Assembly: GCA_021234155.1 (NCBI GenBank)
Contig: JAJEKV010000073.1
Location: 4,748,001 to 4,812,000 of the forward strand
Direction of reading: 5' to 3'
Length of the DNA: 64,000 nucleotides
Source of the DNA: Isoetes taiwanensis
Lineage: Eukaryota > Streptophyta > Lycopodiopsida > Isoetales > Isoetaceae
The position numbers and the translations under genes were made by a program. Shown piece by piece: positions 32,801 through 45,549 of this stretch; within the stretch, counting starts at the first letter, position 1; each line of letters opens with the position of its first letter. Below the pieces are notes generated by a model that did not search any database, was not told where the DNA came from, and saw only the letters and a list, made by a program, of their open reading frames with translations.

Positions 32801-34900
32801 GGCCACGATGCGATCGCCAGACAAATGGCGGATTATCGTGAATGCAACCTGCGGCATCATCCACCTCGATCGCCCGGTACACGAGCCACCTTATCCAATT
32901 CATCCCTCGAGAGGCAGGTGAATATTGCATCAGTCCGTGGCGCACCCGGTAGCTCTACTCAACGATCCGGGCCTATCGCGGGATTGCGTACTGTGCCCGT
33001 TTCTTCGGCCGGATGTGAGCAACCGAGCCACCGTCGTGAATACGCTCCACGCCCCACGGCTTGACGCCGGAGCCATTATTAAATAACCAGACGAAGTGGT
33101 CTATCCCGTCTGAGGCAGTGGATAAGGCTGGAGGGGCCTGGATCCCACCAGCAGAGTTAGGGACAGAGCCTGGTCCCGCTTCCAGCGTAACCTCCTTCCT
33201 TGCCTCTGTGTGGAGCCGACAGCGGGCGACCTCCCGAGGCAGCGGCACGAGAGCACGGAAGGCCGAGGGCATTCTCTGAATCTCGCCCCATTCAGCGGTG
33301 AGGAACGAGAGGTGATCTCCACGCTCCTAACTTGATCCTTTGAGGGAGAGCGGCGGACTATCAGCAGGCAAAGGCCACAAAGTCGCCAGAGCTCGGACTA
33401 TAGGTAAAACCTATGTATGAAACCCATTCTATCACTGAAATCATGAACTTCTGGTAGCATAACATCGCGGGAAGATCCATCACGAAACCAACAGGATCTT
33501 GAGGGCCGGCGAGGACGAGCACTCACCACCCCAGGGTGTAATCTTTGTGCATCGGGTAGTCCCCACATGAGTCAACCCCTCTGCATACACTATCCTCTCT
33601 CACTGTCGAGCATAGAACATGAGAAATTGTTGCCAAGAACTTCAGGATTGAAAGCAGCTTGAAGTGAGCAGCCACCCATGCTCTCTGGTGTCCGGCACCC
33701 GGTATAGTACACCGATAGCATGAGACTAGGTTGAGAATGGGCCGAGTCTTCGATGATCTAGCTTCGTATGTGGCAGGAGGAGGGCCAATGGGGTCCACAC
33801 CAACTCCCTCTGTTGTCTTGGTCAAAGCCAAAGCCTCCCCTCCATCCGGTGAGTGTCGGCGGCACCACGGTGTCAGGATCCCGCGAACGGCGTGAGCGGC
33901 TCCCGCCGTATCGTTAGATCGCCATGCGGAGTCGCTGTACCATGACTCATGCCCTCGCAGCATGCCTTCCATGCCAGGGCATCTCGACCTAACGGCCTTA
34001 TGCTGTTGTGTACCACCACCACCCGCCGCACGGAGGCAAGCTACCGGCTCTGCGCCGCTACAAAGGATCCTCGATAGCGATGAGCCGTGATTTGGTTACA
34101 GCAAGAAGGAGTTCAGCGTCTCCAAGTGGCGGCATGCTGCTTTCGAGACCTCAAATTAAAACTTCTAAAACTTGCATCCGCAGATGATTCCCTTCCTGAA
34201 CGTAAAGCATCACCGCTACGGGGTGCCGACTGAATCGGCTCCCTCCCTCTCGCGGGCTTCCATGGGGAGCCGCCCGGAATACGTGGCGCTGGAAGCAAAG
34301 AGAGACATCGCTCCTCCTTGTCTCGGAGTCTCCATGGGCCTGGCCAAATAAATTTCGCTAGCGCTGTCTTGAGAGGGTTTAGAACGTCGCCCTACCCCTT
34401 AGCTCTCGAAGCCTGGCAGCAGTCGAAGGGCGCAGTTGAGGCCGCTACCACCCTTCACTCTGCCTCAAGTGAAGAAGTACGACCACGTCGCGATACAGGG
34501 CAGCGGATCGGGAGAACAACCCAAACCCGGCCCGGCCGGTGACCACAGCCTGCGACACGCCAAACTCCTCCCCACACCAGCAATCACGCAGGAAATGCGG
34601 CTGATATACCGGAGTTACGTAGTGCGTCCACCGTAGTCCATATTTGCTGGAATGATCCCTCTTGTCCCCGCTTTACTAGGGAGAAGATCTGCTTTGAAGG
34701 CAAATCACTTTTGGGATGAGAATCACCCTTACCAATCTGACTCTGTTGGACCTTTGGCGCCGGCTTGGAACCCGTTTAGAGATGTGCGCATCCCAGACTT
34801 CGCTCTTCCCAATCCAATCTTGCCATACCTCCGAGCTACGTAGGCCAATCGCTCATCTGCTTTGAGTCAGCGTACCGATTCATGCCGCCATCAAGTTTTT
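29862..34900 (-). mobile_element. LINE1 copy in duplication B, heavily broken
   Basis: Collinear with LINE1 of copy A: C-terminal part from 29862, RT around 30800-31420, endonuclease around 31990-32760 (KIVSWN near 32750, on the minus strand) and ORF1 from about 34880 down to 33100. No frame longer than about 150 codons survives. Damage is mostly small indels and CAG/CTG changes. Confidence 0.8.
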
Positions 34901-36300
34901 TCTATACTCTTGTATGGGATTTGTTAAGTTATGAGTAAACCAATTGAACTTGTTTGGCATGTAAAGTGAATTCAAAACGGGGAGAATAGCTGTAATTTCA
35001 CCGGACAATATTTATCTCTTTTTGCTGTTGTGTTGAGGTTCTTGGCATTACACGCAATGAAGTATGAATGCATGTAGAGGAAAACGTCGTAAAAACTTAT
35101 AATATTAGGAAGACAATCAAATCTCAAAAATGATGCATATGTTTGTACAATCATGACTTTCTTTGCAAGCTATGCGGAAAGAATCCAATGCAACATTCAA
35201 TCATGCTCCAATGCAACATTCAATCATTTTGCCAACAAATAGTAAGTACTTACGCTTGAGGGTATACTGCGATGAAACTCTAAGCATGGCCCTTTTGAGG
35301 TTGCAGAAAGTGCAACTAAAATGATGGAATAAAATACGGATGAAAGTCTCAAAAGACATCATGGCACAATGATGAGATAAAGAATATAGATGAAAGTCTA
35401 TAAAGACATCATGGCACTCATACAACGTTCCATGCATTAAAAGGAACCATATCTGGGCTTTGAAGATCCGGTTTGCATCAACACCCCATACAAATTAGAA
35501 ATTGTGAGAACATCAAAAAGCGCATTAGTTGTCTCTTCAATACCAAATTAGTATTGCATTAACCCTCCATGAAGTATAGGGTATCCAATGACATTATCTT
35601 TGTGAGGGATAGGTCAAGAAGCACATCCTAAGGAAAAAGAATGTAGGGTAACTATGACAACATAACAAAAAACAAGGAATACAACACCTTCCATGTGCAC
35701 ATCGATTTCCATATTTTTCATATCTTTGAACTATTCAAAATGCTAGGCGTTCAACATAACCGATACAATTTTTATCTCAATCTCAAATCCTATTTTAATT
35801 ACTATAAACACACCAAAACTAAAAGTAAAAAAAAGAAAATAACAAAAATATATTTGCATGTCAACAACTATAACACAACTAACAATACGCGTAGAAAAAT
35901 TAAAACCTCTGATAAAGGATTTTACCCTAACGAACAATAAGAACAACAAGAAAAGCATTAGGACAAAACAACAAACCTATTAATCAAATTAAAATAGCAC
36001 AAATCAAAATCCAAATCTTAAAATGGCAGAACATCCAACAAGCACAAAACATCTGAAAAAAAGAGCCCATGTCGACCTCTTAGAAGAGACCAAATGCAAG
36101 AAAAACGAAATGAAATTCAAAGAACATTATATGAACTTTGCCTATTGAAGACAAAGGCAACTCTGACAACCTCCATATCTTTTGTCCTTCAAAACTAGAA
36201 ATGCGGTATAGCGTGGGTTAGGCTTCAAATGGTTTGGTAAATCGCAAAATAATTGAATTATCTTTTGGTATCAATCTGTAATCCTAATTATCTTATGCCT
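34901..36300. other. AT-rich non-coding DNA, copy B
   Basis: Matches 12601-14040 of copy A, including the ~50-bp tandem duplication near 35315-35420. No gene seen. Confidence 0.55.
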
Positions 36301-36319
36301 TTCTTTTCTATGGCCTCGT

Positions 36320-37580
36320 ACGTCTTTTAGTTTTTGGTGATGTCTTTGGAAAGCGGCCGAAGGGTCTTGCTCAGCATGTGCCTCCTTCTCACGATTCTTT
36401 GAAAATCGGGTCCTCTTCACATTTTCGGTGGAGGGGCATGCTCTTGGTGCTATCTTGAATTGAGTTGGAAGATTATGCTATAGATAATAGGTCTTGATAC
36501 GGATTTTATGCAGGCAAGATATTGCCCTCAAGTTTTTATGATGCCTTGTGGTGTTTGGTGGAGTTGTGGCCATGGGCGTGGTGCTAATGTTGATCTTTTT
36601 GGCGGGGATTAGAGCTGAGTTCAAGAGTCCCAAGACCATGAAATTCTTTATAAAAAAGGATTTCAATTGGGCTTAAAAGCCGCCGAGATTGATCACAGTA
36701 TTTAAAAGCCCTTAAAAGCCGCCTTCATTGTTTGAAGGCATGATTGGAATCCTTGCATGAAGGATGTTGGAAAGTCCATTATGTTTGTCATCTCATAATG
36801 TCAGTAAAGGCACTGTGAAAGGAAAAGACCTCTATTTGAGATGGGGAGCTGTGGTGGATCATCCCTTCAAACAGCTCCCTATCAGCCAGGCGTAGTTGAC
36901 ATTACTGGAAGTGTTGCTAAATCCACTGGCCTTTATGTATGCCATTCATTGAGCTTTGTGCACGTGGAAAGGAATGGGCTGAAGCGGCGTTATTGGGATG
37001 TGTTATTCTGGTGAGGAAGCAATAATTTTGAGGATATACATGATGCTTCTTCTGTGCGGATAGCTCACGATGTCGTGATGAGCTTTGTGTAGATTATAAC
37101 CCGTACTTTGCAAGGGTGGTCCCGTACGATAGTTGTTGGTTGATAAGCTGCTTGGGTGGTGATTGATTCACTTTTATTGGTTTTCATGTATTTGTTTGTT
37201 TAATACGGTTCGCGGGAATAATGAATCGCGATCGGAACGATTGTTGGTGTGGGCGAACGGTTGTCTTGATCTTCCATTTCATGCCATAGATGCATCCATC
37301 CAGAATACTGTTGTGTATTGTTTGGGCCAGTGACATTCTCGTAGTGTTAATATGTCGTGGGTGAATAGCGGTATAGGATTAGCGACATCACTCTGGCAAT
37401 GGCAGAAGGCGGTTTAGGGCATTCATGTTCATTGACGATTGCCATACGGTGGAGTGGCGGCAGGTATGCGGTTGAATTGCACATATTGTGTTCTCGTATG
37501 AGCCTTCCGCATTGCTTGTTGAAGTCGTCAGTGCGTCGGTGATAAGGTATCGCCAAAGTGGCGGCTATGAACTGTTACAT
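36320..37580 (+). pseudogene. Unidentified plus-strand remnant, copy B
   Basis: Collinear with 14040-15410 of copy A, with the same GCATGATTGG..., GAAGGATGTTGG and TGTTTGTCATCTC landmarks, but no long frame survives. The family is unknown. Confidence 0.4.
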
Positions 37581-37789
37581 TGCCAGTTTTGAGTGTTTTA
37601 CATGTATTTATTGGTTTATTCGGCTATGGGTTGTGATTATGGATTTGTGTTTGTAGTGCTTGCAAGAGAACATGGTGTTAGGGCTTCGGCTTCCTTCGCT
37701 TGGTTGATATCCTTCATCATTGTAAAGTTTGTTTTCCGGTTAATGCATGGTATTAGTGATCAAGTTGTAAATGTAATGATTGGTCAATG

Positions 37790-38060
37790 ATAAGGGATCG
37801 ATGTGGAATCATATAATGTTCCGTAAAATCGGGATATGGAAATTGATGATCGATGTGAACATCGCTCATGGAATATATTAATGGATGAACTCTGCAGGTC
37901 TATCCATTGTCGATCCTCAGCCATTTGTGTGGTCAGCTAACTGGAGTCAGTCATGGGATCAAAGAATTTGACATTCAGGATCAAGACCATGAGATGAATG
38001 TCATGTGTGGCATGCTCATAATGCATCATGAGATCATCTATAGCTAATCAGTATTTCAAG
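37790..38060. other. Scrambled patch of copy B
   Basis: Corresponds by position to about 15640-16010 of copy A but shares only scattered words such as ATTTGTGTGG and CATGGGAT. It is rich in GATC/CATG-like words. See findings. Confidence 0.5.
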
Positions 38061-38089
38061 ATATTGCAAAAGATTGCCGTAATCCCAAA

Positions 38090-38830
38090 GAAGGAGGCAT
38101 GCAACTCGTAAATCTAATAAGACAAGCTCCAAGTAGTACATAATAAAACATCCACATTCTTAATGGCAATATAACTTCTGACTCTAAGTTTACAGTAAAT
38201 GCATGTAACTTTGTACCCTCTTCCCGTGTCTCCATTAATAATAATCATGGTGGCTCTTTTTGCATTTATAAGCAAGCGTATATGTGGCCTTCTATACGAA
38301 AAATCATCGAAATCCTTCAGTAGGTTTATAATGTGAATGCTCTGAATTTCTCCTAATATTTCATTTAGCCATCTTTAAGCGAGCTTTTTGTTGTTATTCA
38401 ATTGTTGAACACCACTACATGGCGTATTTTGGCAATGTATCTGCTTTTTGTTATTCTGTTGTTTGAACACCACTACATGTGTGTGTTCCAGTAACTCATC
38501 TTGCATTCACCATGTATCAACTTATGGCCGGTTTATGACTATAAATTCAATATGGGATCACGATAGCTTGTGTTGAACCTAAGTTTTAAGATGCGACCGA
38601 GAGGAAATCAAATTACCATTTTCTAGCGGGGCTTTTTCTAAGCGGGCATTAGGGTTGTAATCATTTTCTTTCAAGCAAATCGCAGGAGTTTCCAACATGA
38701 AATCTTCAATGAATTCCTTCCAGATTGGGCTTTCGAAACCGCCATCGCTTAGAATTCCATTACAGGATGTATTATTCAAGTTCATGATAGCTTTGCTGGA
38801 AACAACAAAGAAGTCCGGATTTTGAGAGTG
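38090..38830 (-). pseudogene. MULE transposase fragment, copy B
   Basis: Collinear with 16011-16810, including the 60-bp duplication (imperfect here) and the MULE N-terminal region. No frame of length survives; landmarks such as GGCATGCAACTCGTAAATCT (about 38095) match exactly. Confidence 0.65.
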
Positions 38831-39689
38831 ATTACTGAAGGTGGGCGTCCCCAAGCAAAGGTATTTTGATAATTTTGTATCTGAGGGTAATTTAGTATTA
38901 TATTAAGATTATAAAATGTTTAGAATTTTCCTAAGTTAAATGTCCCATGGGTCCAAGCATACCATGTGAATGGTGAAGACATCCCTTGATAGCTATATAT
39001 ATTGCAAGATGTATCATTACCGTGGTGCAATAAACAGCGTGAAAACATGAAGGCATGGTGGTGACAAGTGCTTTGGGGCATGAAGCATGTGGTGACAAGT
39101 ACTGGTGGGCCACTCCCGCTCCACCCGTGAGCTTCTAGGTACGCATGAAGGCGAATGTGTTGGCAGCCCTGCAACATTCATCAGATGGAAGTTGAGTGGC
39201 AAAACACAACAATATTATTCCTGAGTAGTGACAACAAAAGAACAAGCCTTGCATCACCAATAGATCTTAAGATGTGGCAGTAACAATATATCCCACATTC
39301 CAATAACGGATTAAAAGACAAAGGAGGTCATTAGATACACATATGAATTATACTGAAATATAACTCACAAAATACCATCAGAAATAGTTCTCTCCCCATA
39401 AATACCTTAGATTGGAAAAAAGATGTGTCAATGCTGACTGGCATGATTGATGCATCTCCCAACAAGCCTCGTATTTGTAAGTTTGCAATGGAAAACAAAC
39501 TGTTAAAATGTTAAATTTCGTCTGTTATGCCCTTTATTGTCATTTTAACCATATAAATAACTATCCACTTTTCAAGATCTGTAAAATATTTTCGAGGACC
39601 AAGGAAGCATTAAATTTTGCTCCCCAATGCTTTGGATCCCCATATCTTCACCCCTGCCAGGACGTTGTGCTGCTATTGTGGTTATGGAA
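38831..39689. other. 3' flank of pyruvate kinase copy B
   Basis: Collinear with 16811-17740. The part from about 39180 to 39570 is nearly identical to copy A, whereas 38880-39180 differs by many indels. No gene seen. Confidence 0.5.
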
Positions 39690-42190
39690 TCGCCTTGCGG
39701 ATGAGCACGATAAGTCGGTGACGGATCGTTGCTCAAAGATGCGCCAATGATAAAGTCATCGAACATCGTTCGCGCCATTAACCGCAGTGCTCCGTAATCG
39801 GTGCCAGGTGGTTAATCCGCCGCAAGTCCCGGCAGACGAGCAGATAAATGCGGTAATCAGTCGGACGATTCTGCGGGCGTATCGGCTGGTATATCGCAAA
39901 GATCGCATCACTCGTGGCGATGCCAGCAAACGTATTCATCGCCTCCAGCAACCGCCAGATGTCCGCCAATCATTTCTCTTCATCCGTGTATCGTATATTT
40001 CATCGGGCTCAGAGTTTTGTTCATCACGTTCACAGTCAGACGTCCGACCGGTCGTAATGCAGTATCTCGGCAAAAGTAATTTCATCATCGCTGTCCTCCA
40101 GTACGCACAAAGGGCCTTCTCAGGAAAAAGACCCATTGCTGATTCTCCAGATAACATCAGCGCATCCAGCAGCTGTCGAACCAGCCTCTGAAACATCAGC
40201 AACCTGCAGAAGAATATTCCCAAATAAGCCCAAAGTAGATGCTTTTTGAATGTCCACGGTTGCGATGTATCACCTCTGCCCGCTTGTGGGTGTTGGATAT
40301 TCTATCATCGACTCAAGGATTCAGGAAACTTAGCGATGACAGGTTTGTTCAGCTGCCGACAGAGCTGAATGGATTTCCTGCTGTATAGATGGTACTGCCT
40401 GTTCCAGAGGGATCTGTGCTCCCAGATCTCCTCTTGCAATATAGCATATCTGAAAACCATGATAATTTCGCTTTAAATTTTTTTGGGGTAAGCTACTCTC
40501 AATCTTTGCAAAAATTCCAACTTGAACTGCAGAGTGCAGAAGTTCCGTCAGGCATATATGATGAAAGAAATAGTATGCAGTCAATTAGTACTAGATCGAC
40601 AAAACATTGTAAAAGTACACAATCAACAATGAAAGTTTCTTAACGAGTATCCAAATTAGAATAGGCCAAAACCTAATGGGACAATTAGCAGTAGGAACTG
40701 GTCACCACTTCTGTTGTAAAAATCTGCAAACATACCCATCAGGTGATCTTGCTGCAATGTAGCTTTTAAGATGCTTAATAACATCAGCAGACTTCACAAA
40801 AGGGCAACAATGAAGTCCACTCCTTCACAGAGATTCCAAAATCCTATATCAATCCAATCCTACGGATAATAATAAATAACAAAAGTGTATCATGTATTTA
40901 GCTCCCCTCATGTTTAAAAGTCATTTCACTTGATACACTTACAAACCAAGTTCAAATTTTTAAAGGCTAATGTATAATTGCATTGTCAACTAAATTAAAT
41001 CTTTCAACCATTTTGCAAATATACCTTTGATGAGATAGTTGGAAGCATTGCATTTAGTTCACGAACAAGCCCGACCCTGCCTCCAAAATGTTAAATTATT
41101 CCGTGGCAGCAACAGCCCAGGATCAATACACTGGCAGCGAACATCAGGTCAATCTTCTCAACTACTAAGTCTTGCCATGCCCCATCTACAACAAGCTCGT
41201 CACCCTCCATTACATCTGTATCATAAAATCCGAATATGGTTGATAATAAAATATTTACCATGTCATTCCGGAATTGCGTGCTGGAAGGACCACAGAAGTG
41301 ACCCGGAATGGCTTCATTCAGCCGAGCACAACCAATCAGCCTTTCTATATTCCCATTATGTATGCAGCGGAAGGGTGGTTTGAAATGTCAGGTGGTCATC
41401 GGTCATCAGCAGATGCGTCAATATGACCTCTTCGTCATCATAGTCAACAATTGTTCGGATAAGACGTCAGGATGAGGTCATTCTCCGTCACCGGTGAACA
41501 ATGGTCAGCATCAATGGCAATCATTCCAAATCAATGTTGTCTTTCGTTCGGGATCGGTAGCAATCGGTGGCGCAGTGCGGCAAATATTCAAGCGGCAGGC
41601 TGCACCGCCGAGATCGCCCATGTAGATTTCCTGCCTTTGCATCCATCCCTTAACAACTAACCTGGCAACCCTTTTTCGAACAAATCTCATTTTATCACTT
41701 CTTTGTACCCACTCCTTGTTCGTGACACATATTGATTCTTGCCACGTTCATGCCTCCACTGGCAAGAGCTTCCAGCTGATCGAAGCTACAGCACGCTGGA
41801 CCAATTGTGCAAACAAGCTTTGTTCTGCGTGTGCCCCGAAATCCATTCTCCTTCAGCTCAGCTTCAGTAACAGCATCACCTCCATGCTAGCTGCCTGAAA
41901 AGCTGCTGCTTTGTCCGAATCCAAAAGCACATCCACAAAAGCTGCTGCAGCACCGGCCAGATGGGGAGCTGGACCGTTCGTCGTTACAGTGTCGCATTTC
42001 CTCCCGATGCACTCTGCCGCCTCTACAATTGCTCTCACCCTTTCATCCACTTCTCCCTCCGCTCCTCTCAGATTTGCAGTTATACATTTCCTTTGCCCCC
42101 TGTATACCTCTTGAATCCATGTAAGCTGCCACTTGCTGCATTGGTACAGAAGCTCGAGCCAGGGGAGGGTAAAGATCCGCCATAGCTGCT
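39690..42190 (-). pseudogene. Plastid pyruvate kinase alpha subunit, broken copy B
   Basis: Collinear with the intact gene at 20614-17741. Exon 1 is readable from about 42185 to 41590 with frameshifts ([20 protein letters not shown] intact near 41975). Exon 3 lies at about 41222-41034, exon 4 at about 40866-40740, exon 5 at about 40525-40285 and exon 6 at about 40205-40000. Exon 2 is not recognisable inside a scrambled patch (41380-41590), and exon 7 is almost unreadable in another (39690-40110). As written it cannot encode an enzyme. Either a true decayed duplicate or uncorrected sequence of the same gene. Confidence 0.8.
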
Positions 42191-42734
42191 GCTGTGCCGG
42201 AAGCGCAAGCCCTGGTCTTAAGGGCTCAAGCTAACATATATAAATTTCTTTTTTTTTTTTCCAATTTAGACTTTATTTCAATTTGAACGGTTGCCTTTCT
42301 TTTGAATGCTAGTGGTTCCACGTGCTTACATTTCCTGAGTATTTGTAGATATTATTTAATTGTACATCTGGAACGTAAGGAGCCCAGTATTACATTAGAA
42401 TTTATATCGAAGGTACACACTGAAGACTTACTACCTCAAACAGGCATATCTCGGGGCATCTACCATATCAAAGGTAGGCCTTTAAACAAGACCTTATATC
42501 AAACCTTTAAAACATGTAATGACCCGAAGGTTGAAATTACAGCATTTTCCCTTATACATAATGGTGCTCGGGTTTTTCAGGGCCGCGCCACTTTTTAGCT
42601 TCCTTGTGGCCAAATTAAAGCCTCACAAAATCGTCATTTTGCCCTTTTCTTTCGTAGTGAAAATATCTAGAACTACAGGCTTCATAATGGGCGCCTTGAT
42701 CTATGAAGCTAGGCATGTGATGCCTTGATCTATG

Positions 42735-43560
42735 AAACGCGCTTGAGCGGCTTGCAGAAGTGGCTACTTTGAATCCAGGTTTAGGATACGCCCCAAGACA
42801 ATTCTTGAAGAGGTGTTCTTCATTTTCACGATCACCCCGCAAACATCTAGCACAAATATGAGAATTAGACATGTTAAGCCTCCATCTCTTTTTGTTGGTA
42901 GCAAAGGGCTCTATGCCAAAAGGCTGCCACACTTAAGCTTTGATTTTTTAGGATGGATGGCTTTTGCCACATAATAAAGGTTAAGTTTACGGTAACCCTT
43001 TAAACTCAATATCCATTTGGTATGAATGGAGATTTCACGATTCTGTTAAGATACACAGCAAGCCAAATTGACTCTGTAACCCGCGAGAAAACCATTAATA
43101 TGCCAAAATTCATCATTTTATTGCCAATCTCCAAGCTGCCCGATTCGGAAATGCTATTGAATAATTTTACGGATCTCCTAGATCCTAAGGTAGACTCTGA
43201 TAATTTAAAAATTATTAATGATATCACGTTTGTGGCAGACCCTGAACGCCAGTTAACAGGGAAGTTAGTAGCCAAACATGTTGAATCTCCAAAATCAATG
43301 AGGCTCCAAAATGGTGATCTGAAGGCCCTCTTTCCATGTATGCAATACCTCTGATCGCCTTAAGCTCGATCCACTTTTTGATAATCAAAGGTGTGGAGGA
43401 GGGAATAGTGAAATCAAAGTAAATGCTTGTAGGAGCTGCAACTTGAGGTTTCTCCATCCAAAGGGTGACATTTCTCACTTTTAGCATAGATACACAACAC
43501 AATATATATTTCGCTTGGTTTTAACCCAAGAACCAAAAATCTAAAGTGAAAGAAATAAAC
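42735..43560 (-). pseudogene. LINE2 ORF2 C-terminus, copy B
   Basis: Collinear with 21198-21972. NKKRWRLNMSNSHICARCL and NEEHLFKNC are readable near 42905-42795, so the zinc knuckle is present. Extra bases shift the frame elsewhere. Confidence 0.7.
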
Positions 43561-44985
43561 TAGAATGCGATTGACAATGTCGTATCTCTCATCTTTGATG
43601 CTCATGCCATCACCAAGATTATTTCTCTGCTATTAGTTCTTCCCGGAACTCCATCATTCTTCAACCAATCGAACTACAAAGAAAAAGGGAACATGGGGAA
43701 GAAAATCCTCGTATGCTTGTAGCCAATCAGTACCATGTTAGCGTAAAAATGGTATTAGAGCAAAGGCCAAAAGGTACATTGGGATTTTCGACTCTTGTTG
43801 ATTACCATTACCGTGCCTCTTGCCTGCCAGATTAAGAAAAGCTAAAAGAATGAATGGGAAAAAAGCCAACTTGCATAAACATCACATGCGCAGTTCGTGA
43901 ACTCATCTTGTACTACATTTTACCACATGGTTTTGATCAATAGAAACAAGAACATAATATGTATGTGTTCTTTTGTTCAAAAATAAAATAAAATAAAAAT
44001 CTAAGCCGGTATACTTCTTTAAGCGACAACATGCAAGCTGCCTATTTTGCATTTGCACATCTGCTACCAACAATTTGCATGTGGTGCATTTTAATCACAG
44101 ATCGAAACATTCTAGAAAAAAAACTATCATATAAGACACATTGTTTTGAATTCGTCCATTATTTGAGTGCCCATTTTGAGGAGATCGCGGTGCGATATGC
44201 GCCAAAGCTCGTAAACTCCTTACGGCATTTCGGTTTGTAACCACCTTTCTGAGAACAGGTGTAAAATATCAAATGAAGATGGGGCGTTGCTCATTTGAAC
44301 CACTCTTGATTTGAACAAAAAAGAAATAAAGCATCTTTCAATCTCTTTGGGTGTCTTAAAAATTAAGCATCATATCTATCAGGTGTATACTAGAATTTGA
44401 GTATAAACGGGATGATCTTCATGTCTTTTGTGTTCTGCTGCCGAATGCCTTAAAGTCCCTTCGACTTTCACATAAAAGCACTCGGGTAAAACCTTCCTCA
44501 TGCTGCTTGAGTGCTTTTATCGGGAATCGGCGTCAAAAGTGCATCTATCCAGATTGAATGCTTAGGCACTAGTCTTGAGAGAATGGGAAGCCCGAAAATC
44601 TATCGGCCCAGTTCTCAAGTCCTCAACTCTGAGCATATTTTCTAGGGTATACAATGTTCAACCCTTAATTTTCTATGCCCCAATTATTTACCTTTGTATT
44701 TTTTTCAATAGAAAAATGAAAGCTTACATTTACTAAACATCATGTTTTATGAGGAGCAATTGGCAAGGGAAATCCCGTTTTCATAAACCTCTTGATATTA
44801 AAGTTGCATGCAACACTTGCATGTTGATCTCTACATGTCCCAAAATGCATTTTAGAAAAAGATGCATGTATATGCTTCTAACATATTGATAGAAAAAAAG
44901 ATTTCACTTGTCTAAGTTCATCATTTTACTTGCATAACACTATCACGGGCAAAGGAATTTGGAATAAGCAAACATATTTTCCCTA
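43561..44985. other. Unassigned DNA inside LINE2, copy B
   Basis: Collinear with 21990-23440 of copy A. No recognisable domain; AT-rich. Confidence 0.4.
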
Positions 44986-45545
44986 AGGACCTTTTCCTTG
45001 AATATTCCCAAAGAGGAACATGTACTTTCAGGGTGCATGTTGCTTAGTTTAACCAATCAATGGTCCTCGAGAGGTCCTAAGCAGTGACTTCGATAGCGAT
45101 ATGGAATGCCAAGGATTTTTAGTCTTAGTGGTGGGGAGAGATACATACATCCCTAAAGATAAAAATGGCACTCACCCTCCTCTTGATGCCTAATTATAAA
45201 CTAGTCTTGTTGGGGTTGATTTTTACCTCACAGAGCATTTACAAGAAGTCCTCGGGATTGCTTAGGTATTACAGATAGATTGCTCCTCGGATATAAGAGA
45301 AGGTATCCAGTACCAAAATGAACATTCAAGATCTCATTCTCCCCCTGTGGCGGAAGACTAAGGCCTTTGATTAAGTGCTCTGGAAATTACTGTTCAGCCC
45401 TTCCATAACAATTAGAAACAAAAAGGGGGCAAGAGGGCAGCCCTGTTTGCCCCTCTTTTAATATCAAAGAAAGGGACCCATTCTCCATTAATAGAATAGA
45501 GTAGAATAGAATATACATTAATGTCCCACTTTGCGCGAGGGGCCC
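44986..45545 (-). pseudogene. LINE2 RT core, copy B
   Basis: Collinear with 23446-24030. The GCPLAPFLF block near 45450-45420 is readable; the FAAD/FADD site is unreadable here because of indels near 45305. Confidence 0.6.
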
Positions 45546-45549
45546 TGGA

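Noticed and set aside
39690-40110. Bacterial contamination
   Set aside because: Looks CG-rich, but short collinear anchors to 17740-18310 show it is the same locus, damaged.
29862-45300. RIP-like or methyl-C deamination of copy B
   Set aside because: Changes at CTG/CAG go to CG forms and indels, not to TTG/CAA transitions.
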